Assembly: GCA_022709105.1 (NCBI GenBank)
Contig: JAKIXL010000001.1
Location: forward strand, 1 to 31,367
Length of the DNA: 31,367 nt
From: Thermoplasmatota archaeon
GTDB lineage: Archaea > Thermoplasmatota > Thermoplasmata > Methanomassiliicoccales > Methanomassiliicoccaceae
Reading direction: 5' to 3'
The translations under genes were made by a program, and so were the position numbers. The notes under the pieces are model-generated. The model was given only the letters and a program-made list of their open reading frames with translations. It did no database searches and was not told the DNA's origin. Below, piece after piece: positions 22,938-28,968 of this stretch (positions within the stretch are counted from its first letter, which is position 1; every line of letters starts with the position of its first letter).

Positions 22938-23903
22938 ATGGACCTGATGCTGCCGGCGGTCCTCCTCGCAGTGGGAGCCGTTGCCCTGTACCTCGGCTCA
23001 AGGTGGCTGGTGGACGGTGCCGCAGGGCTTGCGCTTCACTACGGGGTCAGGCCGCTCATCGTCGGGCTGACCGTGGTCTCCATCGGAACATCCTCGCCGG
23101 AAGCAGTGCTGGCCGTGGTGTCCACACTGGAAGGGGCCAACGAGATCTCCCTGGGCAATGTCATCGGGGCCAATATCTCCAACGGCGCTCTGGTCCTGGG
23201 CGTCGCCTGCCTCCTGGGGCCGGTGGCCCTAAGGCTGCGGAGCCTTCGCCGGGAGTCCGTCTTCCTGTTGCTCTCCGGCCCCCTGGTCGCCGTTCTGGCC
23301 CTGGACGGCCGCCTGGGCCTTGTCGATGGCATGGTACTGCTCATCACGCTCGTGGTTTTCTTCTACGTGCTGTACACTTCGGCCTGCCGGGGTGAGGAAT
23401 GCGCGGTGGTGGAGGAGGAACTGGAGACCGTGGAGGGGATCAAGCCCCGCCCCGTTCCGATGATTGCCCTTCTTCTTATCGCTGGAACGGTCCTGCTGGC
23501 GCTGGGCGCGGAAGCGGTAGTGGACGGGGCCTCGGGCCTCGCACGTGGGCTGGGGGTCAGCGAGGAGGTCATCGGTCTGACCTTGGTCGGGATAGGGACC
23601 ACGATACCGGAGATCACCGTGACCATCACCGGGTCGAGGAGAGGGCAGTCGGACGTGGTTCTGGGCAACATCATCGGCACAATAATCGCCAACTCGCTCT
23701 TCATCCTCGGTCTCGGCGCCGTTGTGGGCGGCTATGACACCACAGGCTTGGAGACCGCGGTGGGATTGGCGGTAATGATCGCGATGTCGACCATTATAGT
23801 CGTCCTACTTGCCGCGTTCGATCGGGGAGGGAGGCGCATGGGGGCCGCTCTGCTGTCCGCCTATGCCGGGTACATACTTCTGCTCGTAATGCTGTTCGGA
23901 TAG
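22938..23903 (+). CDS. Na+/Ca2+ exchanger-family membrane transporter (CaCA, YrbG-like)
   Basis: A 321-residue integral membrane antiporter with about ten helices and the internal duplication of the CaCA superfamily. The two inverted alpha repeats are visible. The first has GTSSPEAVLAVVSTLEG then GNVIGANISN (about residues 53-86). The second has GIGTTIPEITVTITGSRRG then GNIIGTIIANS (about 217-252). The Glu in each repeat, together with the Asn/Ser residues, forms the cation site. An acidic cytoplasmic loop (EECAVVEEELETVEGIK) separates the halves. It probably exports Ca2+ in exchange for Na+ or H+. It ends one base before the convergent DP1 stop. The first ATG after the promoter is used. Confidence 0.88.
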   Translation: MDLMLPAVLLAVGAVALYLGSRWLVDGAAGLALHYGVRPLIVGLTVVSIGTSSPEAVLAVVSTLEGANEISLGNVIGANISNGALVLGVACLLGPVALRLRSLRRESVFLLLSGPLVAVLALDGRLGLVDGMVLLITLVVFFYVLYTSACRGEECAVVEEELETVEGIKPRPVPMIALLLIAGTVLLALGAEAVVDGASGLARGLGVSEEVIGLTLVGIGTTIPEITVTITGSRRGQSDVVLGNIIGTIIANSLFILGLGAVVGGYDTTGLETAVGLAVMIAMSTIIVVLLAAFDRGGRRMGAALLSAYAGYILLLVMLFG

Positions 23904-23904
23904 A

Positions 23905-25347
23905 TCAATTGAAGTCGAGCATCCTGGTCTCCCCGGTTCCCAGATGAACGATGGGGAGCTTGGCCGGGTCAGGATTGAAGTTGTGCATCTTCTGGAAGGG
24001 GGTCTGGTCCTGCCACGTGGAGGCGCAGATCAGCCTCACTCCTCGGTACTCGCCGATACCAGCGCCATGCACATGGCCGGTGATGAAGATGTCAGGCACC
24101 TCATCGATGACCAGGAAGTCCTCCTTCTCCGGCGCCAGCGGCGTCCGTCCTCCATAGATGGGGGCCATGTGGCGGCGCTTGAGCATCTCCTTCATGGCCT
24201 CCATGGGATTGTTGTAGCTCAGTCCCTGAACGCTCCCGATCCAATCGTCCAAGCTTCGCCCGTGATAGGACAGGATCTTCCGTCCCTCTATCTCCAGGTA
24301 GCAGGGGTTGCCGATCAGGGAGATCGAGGAATCAAAGAGCTTGGCGATGTCCTTGGGGAAGGTTGGCTGAGGCTCGGCGGGCCTCACAGCGTCGTGGTTG
24401 CCGGGCTGCACAATGACCCGGATGCCGTCGGGCACCTCCTTAAGGCGGTCGACCAACGACTCGTACTGGGCAAAGATGTCATCGATCTCCAGCTCGTCCT
24501 CCTGGCCCGGGAACACCCCGATGCCGTCGACCACGTCGCCCGGAACGACCAGGTACTGAACCTCGTTCTTGCCCTCGGTCTTGAGCCAGTGGACCATACG
24601 GTCCCAGGGCTTATGGAGGAAGGTGTTCGATCCGACATGCACGTCGGACATGAACGCCACCGAGGTCCAGGAGTCGCTTGGCTGCATCGTCCTCCGGAGA
24701 GGCAGGTCTGGGCGCACCAGCTCGTTCAGCACCACCAGGTCGCCCTTGGTGCTCGTCTTACCCACGATGCCTATGACCTCATCATTGACTATGCTCTCGT
24801 TGATCAGAGGGCTGTCCTTGAGGATGAGCACCGGGCAGCGGCCCTCATCATCCTCCACCTCCAGCAGCTTGTGCCCGTTCTTGGTGGTACGCACCTCGTT
24901 GACCATGGCTATCATCCTCACCTCGCGGTCGAACTTGGTGGCCTTGGGCACCGGGAGGCAGCCGACCAGCTCGCGGCGGGTGGACAGGATCTTCTTGATC
25001 TTCTTGAACCGGTCGTTGAAGTACCGGGCGAAGTCTATGATGTTGCCCTCGCAGGTCGAGTTGCCGGTGATGTCCCGGAGCACGCAGAAGTCTCCGTCGC
25101 CGCGGGGCAGCGGTGCCGGCGGTCCGTTCCGCACCTCCTCCAAGGCCTTGGGAACGATGCGGACGACGGGCGCGTCGGCGTAAGGACGAAGATCGTCCAC
25201 GGTCAGCACCAGAGGTTGCTGCGGCATCGAGGCCAGGGCGGACCGCACGAAGTCAACGGGGTCCGAGCGGGCAAGGACGAGCTCAGCAGCGCTAGGCTCC
25301 AGGAGAACGCCCTCGTTGGCCAAGATGTCTAGAACACGGTCCCTCAT
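23905..25347 (-). CDS. dp1: DNA polymerase D small subunit DP1 (proofreading exonuclease)
   Basis: DP1 is the 3'-5' exonuclease subunit of the euryarchaeal replicative polymerase PolD. The 480-residue protein has an N-terminal helical region, a long linker, an OB fold (about 140-215) and an Mre11-like phosphoesterase domain. Metal ligands are seen in MSDVHVGS (about 233-240), PGDVVDG (about 269-275), QPGNHD, SYHGR and ITGHVHG, so the exonuclease site looks intact. I use the ATG complementary to 25345-25347, because the box A at 25372-25386 places the transcript start near 25353, just before it. Two more upstream ATGs in frame lie before the predicted transcript start. It is divergent from the RNA-binding protein gene. 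Confidence 0.93.
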   Translation of the reverse strand: MRDRVLDILANEGVLLEPSAAELVLARSDPVDFVRSALASMPQQPLVLTVDDLRPYADAPVVRIVPKALEEVRNGPPAPLPRGDGDFCVLRDITGNSTCEGNIIDFARYFNDRFKKIKKILSTRRELVGCLPVPKATKFDREVRMIAMVNEVRTTKNGHKLLEVEDDEGRCPVLILKDSPLINESIVNDEVIGIVGKTSTKGDLVVLNELVRPDLPLRRTMQPSDSWTSVAFMSDVHVGSNTFLHKPWDRMVHWLKTEGKNEVQYLVVPGDVVDGIGVFPGQEDELEIDDIFAQYESLVDRLKEVPDGIRVIVQPGNHDAVRPAEPQPTFPKDIAKLFDSSISLIGNPCYLEIEGRKILSYHGRSLDDWIGSVQGLSYNNPMEAMKEMLKRRHMAPIYGGRTPLAPEKEDFLVIDEVPDIFITGHVHGAGIGEYRGVRLICASTWQDQTPFQKMHNFNPDPAKLPIVHLGTGETRMLDFN

Positions 25348-25371
25348 CCCGGCCACCATTATGAACAGGGT

Positions 25372-25408
25372 AGTAAATATCTTTTCGAGCGACAATCCTT
25401 TATTACGA
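25372..25408. promoter_or_regulatory. Divergent promoters of dp1 and the 25422 gene
   Basis: Leftward, the minus strand reads GAAAAGATATTTACT (25372-25386). Rightward, the plus strand reads ATCCTTTATTACG (about 25395-25407), about 22 bases before the ATG at 25422. Both messages would have very short leaders. Confidence 0.5.
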
Positions 25409-25421
25409 TGAGAAAGATGGC

Positions 25422-25808
25422 ATGAGCATGCTCAAGATCACCGCGGCCGCCTCCTGCTTCCCCACCGAGGACCGTGAAAAGGTCCACAGGGCGATCCTCA
25501 ACATCCTTCCTGACGCCCAGCTCGAGGACGGCGAGAGGAGCGTCACCGGCCGCTCTGGCAGCGGGGACGCGCTGCGCGAGATGATACACGACCAGCACAT
25601 CCGCGACACCGCCCGCTCGGTCATGCTGCGCGGCGTTCAGGGCAGCGCCACGAGGTTCATGCTGAACAAGCAAGCGGCGCTCATGGGCAAAGCGTCCTTC
25701 CTCGATGGTCCCGTGGCCTTAGGTGGGATCGAGGTTACCGTCGAGGCCGACGACATCCAGGACGCGATCGATCATCTGGCGGAGAGCACGGTGGAGGGAC
25801 TGGAATGA
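25422..25808 (+). CDS. Archaeal RNA-binding domain protein (DUF54/COG1325 type)
   Basis: The 128-residue product starts ITAAASCFPTEDREKVHRAI. Further along it has QHIRDTARSVMLRG, FMLNKQAALMGKASFLDG and a final GGIEVTVEADDIQDAIDHLA. These fit the small archaeal family annotated as an RNA-binding or exosome-linked protein; members have an alpha/beta fold and are often found near exosome genes. Its molecular role is not settled. It overlaps the next gene by four bases (ATGA), so the two are translationally coupled. The start is the ATG at 25422; the Met two residues later would serve equally. Confidence 0.75.
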   Translation: MSMLKITAAASCFPTEDREKVHRAILNILPDAQLEDGERSVTGRSGSGDALREMIHDQHIRDTARSVMLRGVQGSATRFMLNKQAALMGKASFLDGPVALGGIEVTVEADDIQDAIDHLAESTVEGLE

Positions 25809-26566
25809 TCGCAGTGTCCTCGCCGGCCTTCTCCGGCATGCCCTTCCACCGAGCGCTGGAGACCATCGCCTCGAACTTCAAGGCCTGGGAGGTGGTTGCA
25901 GAGGGCCGCCACGACCTCAGGACCATCGAGAAGGAGTTCCTCGCTCTCGCGCCGTCCTATGATCTCAAGTACAGCGCCCATGCGCCGATGAGCGACATTA
26001 ACATCGGCTCCCTGAACCCCCGCCTGCGCGAGGCGGCGATGAGCGAGCTGGTGGCCGGCCTGGAGGCCTGCCGGCGCCTGGAAATGGACGTGTACACCGT
26101 GCACCCTTCGTTCCTTACGCCCATCGGGCTCGTGTGCCGCGACAAGGTACTGGAAACCGCAAGGTCCTCGCTGCGCCTCCTTGATGGTCTGTCCGCGGAA
26201 CTCGGCGTCAAGGTGGCCCTGGAGAACATGCCCCGGGGACCGTTCTCCATGGGGACCACCCCTCAGTCGCTGGTGGAGATGGCCGAGGGCACCGGCCTCG
26301 GGTTTTGCCTTGATGTCGGGCACGCCCACACCATGGGGCTCCTCCAGGAGTTCATGGACCTCAAGCACCGCTTGGTCAATCTGCACGTGCATGACAATCG
26401 GGGCGACTACGACGCTCATCTGCCCATCGGGGACGGCACGGTCGACTTCCGCCTCGTGGTAGACGAGCTAGCAGGCTATGGAGGGAGGTTCGTGATCGAG
26501 TCCAGGGGCCTCGAGGACGCGCTGGTCAGCAGGGACCGCCTCGCGGCCATGCTCTCCGGCCGCTAA
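25805..26566 (+). CDS. Xylose isomerase-like TIM barrel (sugar phosphate isomerase/epimerase or endonuclease IV fold)
   Basis: A 253-residue TIM-barrel protein of the AP endonuclease 2 superfamily. The metal-site ladder is visible: the KYSAHAPMSDINIGSL strand, YTVHPS, VALENMPRG (Glu), FCLDVGHAHT (Asp and His), LHVHDNRGDYDAHLPIGDG (His/Asp) and FVIESRG (Glu). These are shared by sugar-phosphate isomerases and endonuclease IV, and sequence alone does not choose between them. Its short length and lack of the extra endonuclease IV loops make an isomerase/epimerase a little more likely. It is co-translated with the RNA-binding gene and its last four bases overlap the convergent protease gene. Confidence 0.82.
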   Translation: MIAVSSPAFSGMPFHRALETIASNFKAWEVVAEGRHDLRTIEKEFLALAPSYDLKYSAHAPMSDINIGSLNPRLREAAMSELVAGLEACRRLEMDVYTVHPSFLTPIGLVCRDKVLETARSSLRLLDGLSAELGVKVALENMPRGPFSMGTTPQSLVEMAEGTGLGFCLDVGHAHTMGLLQEFMDLKHRLVNLHVHDNRGDYDAHLPIGDGTVDFRLVVDELAGYGGRFVIESRGLEDALVSRDRLAAMLSGR

Positions 26567-27897
26567 CGCCTCGCGCCGCACCTCGTGCACACGAGCCGAC
26601 CCTCGGTGTAGGCGGCCTCGCGGTTCCCGCAGTTCTTGCACACGTAGCCTTGAGGGTCCTCGAAACGGACCGCGGGCCCCCCGGCGTAAGGGGCGGGGGG
26701 AACATTAGGCGCCGGGTAGTACATCGCCGCCGGGACAGCGTACAATGGGCTAGGAACGTGGGAAGGACCAGGGCCCTCTCTGGGAACATCGGGCCAGATC
26801 CTCCGGCCTAGAAGCCAGCCCGCCCCCTTGGAGAAGTAAAGAAGCATGTACGGGGCCCCGATCGCCAGCCATACAAGCAGCATCAGGCCGACGGCCGCGG
26901 TCACCAAGAGGTAATCGGGCCATACTTGAAGGGGAACGGTCAGGAAATCGGTGGCGAAGTGGAACATGATGGACGCGTAAAGCCCTAGCTTGAGGTACAG
27001 GTAGGCGAAGGCCAGCCCGGCCGCCGCCGCCGGGAGGATCTTGAACAGGTCCCAGGAGAACATATGCGCGGCGCCGAACATCAAGCTGGAGAAGACCATG
27101 AGGAACGCTTCCTTCCTGCCGATGGCGAAGCCTCCTCCCAGGACATAGTTCGACAGCCTCCTCATCCCTCGCCCCGGGTCCTTCATGCGCAGCAACAGGT
27201 CGATGAGCAGCAGGGGCACGCCAATGAGCAGCACCCGGGACGCGACCTCCTCCCACACCGAGGCATGGGCAAAGCCGTAGATCAGCTGCCACAGCTCCCG
27301 GGTCTCGAACGAGGGCGTGGTGGTCGAGACGCCGAAGGCCTGGATTATGAAATAATAGGCGATGTTGAACGTGAGCACCGCGAACAGCATGGTGGCGGTT
27401 ATGTACAGTGGGCTGTGCCCGCCCTGGGGCTGCCTTACCTGAAGCTCGTCCTTGAGCGCTGGAAGGCTCTTATAGATCAACCATGCGAAGGAGGAGGCGA
27501 TGGCCGCCACCAAGACGATGTAATAAGCGAAGAAGGCGCTCCCGCCCAGTTCGGCGAAGTTGACGATGAACGGCGTGATCACGAAGAGATAGATATGCTT
27601 GTCCAGGTGGGGCCAGACCAGGTCGATGCCCCATACGGCAATGCCAACGTTGAGCGCCATCAGGACGGCGAGGGCGACCGATCCATAGGTCCCGAAGGCC
27701 ATAACTATCTCCCTGGCGGTGTTCAGCCGGGGGGCCGGGGGGAAATAGAAAGGCATCGGCCACGGAGGCATGGTGCCCGTCCTCTGAGGCATACCACAGG
27801 CGGTGCAGAAGTTGGAACCCGGAAGCAGCCGGGTGCCGCAGTTGGAGCAGTACAGGGGCGCACGAGGAGCCTCTGGCTCCGTCCCGTCCGGGCACAT
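26563..27897 (-). CDS. CPBP-family intramembrane protease with zinc ribbons at both ends
   Basis: The 444-residue product combines three parts. An N-terminal zinc ribbon has C17/C20 and C31/C34 (YCSNCG, FCTACG). A membrane core of about eight helices follows (about 63-370). A C-terminal zinc ribbon has C420/C423 and C437/C440 (VCKNCGN, VCTRCG), preceded by a Pro/Tyr/Ala-rich linker (about 375-415). The core carries the CPBP (Rce1-like) motifs EE at 216-217 with R221 (WEEVASR), H278 in FGAAHMF and H313/D317 in FHFATD, so catalysis looks possible. Rce1 cleaves CaaX prenylated proteins; bacterial relatives handle bacteriocins or regulators. The substrate here is unknown. The start ATG lies about 27 bases after a minus-strand box A (GATAGAAATACG). 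Confidence 0.85.
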   Translation of the reverse strand: MCPDGTEPEAPRAPLYCSNCGTRLLPGSNFCTACGMPQRTGTMPPWPMPFYFPPAPRLNTAREIVMAFGTYGSVALAVLMALNVGIAVWGIDLVWPHLDKHIYLFVITPFIVNFAELGGSAFFAYYIVLVAAIASSFAWLIYKSLPALKDELQVRQPQGGHSPLYITATMLFAVLTFNIAYYFIIQAFGVSTTTPSFETRELWQLIYGFAHASVWEEVASRVLLIGVPLLLIDLLLRMKDPGRGMRRLSNYVLGGGFAIGRKEAFLMVFSSLMFGAAHMFSWDLFKILPAAAAGLAFAYLYLKLGLYASIMFHFATDFLTVPLQVWPDYLLVTAAVGLMLLVWLAIGAPYMLLYFSKGAGWLLGRRIWPDVPREGPGPSHVPSPLYAVPAAMYYPAPNVPPAPYAGGPAVRFEDPQGYVCKNCGNREAAYTEGRLVCTRCGARR

Positions 27898-27989
27898 GGC
27901 CGTTCAATGAGCGCCTGCGTATTTCTATCTGTCGCACCCGCTCCTTCCCGCTGGCATCCTCCGGCCCAGCATCCGAGTCGGTCTTGATG

Positions 27990-28008
27990 AAGGCAAAACC
28001 TTTATTGT
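27990..28008 (+). promoter_or_regulatory. Promoter of the 28046 gene
   Basis: GGCAAAACCTTTATTGTCC is a box A with an A-rich BRE, about 45 bases before the ATG. A GAGGAGGG purine stretch follows at 28012-28019. The leader is short. Confidence 0.5.
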
Positions 28009-28045
28009 CCTGAGGAGGGTTCCAATATCCAGACAGGGTGTCAAA

Positions 28046-28297
28046 ATGAGCGATGGCAGCAACGAGCGCAATGTTCAGTTCGAGGTCGTGAACTCCCAGA
28101 GGATACCGTTCGGTAAGAACAACTTCCTGGAGGTTGCGCGCAAGCGAGCGGTCAGCAAGAGCGGCACCACGGAGTTCATCTCGCTGAGCCGCGGATATAC
28201 GATGAAGGACGGCTCCGAGCGCTACAAGTCATCGATAAGCATACCTGATGAGGAAGAGGTCCGCAAGTTCCTAGCGGAACACATACAGAACATCTGA
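28046..28297 (+). CDS. Small conserved-looking protein of unknown function (PC4-like fold possible)
   Basis: An 83-residue charged, soluble protein with alternating strands: NVQFEVVNSQRIPFG, then EVARKRAVSKSGTTEFISLS, then RGYTMKDGSERYKSSISIP, then a C-terminal helix EEEVRKFLAEHIQNI. Strands followed by one helix, with many Lys/Arg on the strands, resemble the PC4/whirly single-stranded DNA-binding architecture. This is a shape argument only and I find no diagnostic motif. It has its own promoter and a short leader; the ATG is preceded by a moderate purine stretch. Its TGA directly abuts the stop of the convergent CYTH gene. Confidence 0.7.
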   Translation: MSDGSNERNVQFEVVNSQRIPFGKNNFLEVARKRAVSKSGTTEFISLSRGYTMKDGSERYKSSISIPDEEEVRKFLAEHIQNI

Positions 28298-28813
28298 TCA
28301 CTTCTCCAGCAAAAGCTCCAGGTAGGACCTTCTCTCCGTTCTTTCCAGTCCCAGTTCGGCCAAGAGGCTGAACAGCATCCGGCGCCCTTCCTCCACAGGG
28401 AGGTCCTGGACCTCCAGCTCCACGAACCCTCCCAGCCCGGAAACGCGGTCCAGGGAGACCTCAATGTTTCCGATCCCGTAGTTGCGGCGCACCTTTCTGA
28501 CCTCGGCCACCGGTCTGAAGCCAAGACGGTCCAGGATGGACATCATCGCGTCAGGCTCCCCGAGGGACATGCCGATCTCCTCCCGCGACTTGGTCCCAGC
28601 ATCGATCTTGGGTCCCTTATAGTGAAGGGTGGCCCTGTTGCCCTCCCTCCTCAGGCGCAGCGCTTCATCCGTCCGTGCGAAGTCGCGGCAAGGATGGGAC
28701 AGGTACAGGTCAGCCTGCGCGGTCTCTCCGCGGAACCCGGCCCCCAGCTCAAGGAGCCGCCTCTCGACGCCGTCAAGGTCCTCGCAGGGGCTCTTGATCT
28801 CGATCTCCATCAT
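28298..28813 (-). CDS. CYTH domain protein (class IV adenylate cyclase CyaB-like)
   Basis: The 171-residue product begins MMEIEIKSPCEDLDGVE, with the ExExK signature strand of CYTH proteins (adenylate cyclase IV and thiamine triphosphatase). Further tunnel residues are RLRREG, LHYKGPKID, EEIGM, KVRRNY, EVSLDRVSGLGGFVELE and the closing YLELLLEK. These line a triphosphate-binding tunnel with metal-binding glutamates. Archaeal members are usually called class IV adenylate cyclases, but some hydrolyse inorganic triphosphate or thiamine triphosphate; activity needs testing. I start at the double Met (28813 or 28810), about 27 bases after a box A (TTTTATTAG); the upstream 17 codons in frame are rejected. 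Confidence 0.85.
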   Translation of the reverse strand: MMEIEIKSPCEDLDGVERRLLELGAGFRGETAQADLYLSHPCRDFARTDEALRLRREGNRATLHYKGPKIDAGTKSREEIGMSLGEPDAMMSILDRLGFRPVAEVRKVRRNYGIGNIEVSLDRVSGLGGFVELEVQDLPVEEGRRMLFSLLAELGLERTERRSYLELLLEK

Positions 28814-28832
28814 ATCCTGTGGAAGGTGATGC

Positions 28833-28847
28833 CAGACTAATAAAACA
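28833..28847 (-). promoter_or_regulatory. Promoter of the CYTH gene
   Basis: The minus strand reads ATTGTTTTATTAGTC, a box A about 27 bases before the double-Met start, giving an essentially leaderless message. Confidence 0.5.
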
Positions 28848-28901
28848 ATGGCATTTCTATTCATGTGGAATTAAAAATTCACTTTATTGAAAATCAGAAG
28901 T

Positions 28902-28917
28902 ATACATATTTATAGAA
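28902..28917 (+). promoter_or_regulatory. Promoter of the pilin-like surface protein gene
   Basis: ATACATATTTATAGAA is a strong box A within an AT-rich stretch (about 28850-28920). The implied leader is about 35 bases and includes a GGTGGTG site before the ATG at 28969. Confidence 0.6.
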
Positions 28918-28968
28918 ACAAAGGGGGTAGACCGATTTGCGCCGGAATATGGGGCCGGTGGTGACTTC

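Noticed and set aside
23944..25332. 462-codon plus-strand open frame opposite dp1
   Set aside because: It lies antisense to an unmistakable DP1 gene; its His/Val/Leu-rich translation is the mirror of that coding sequence.
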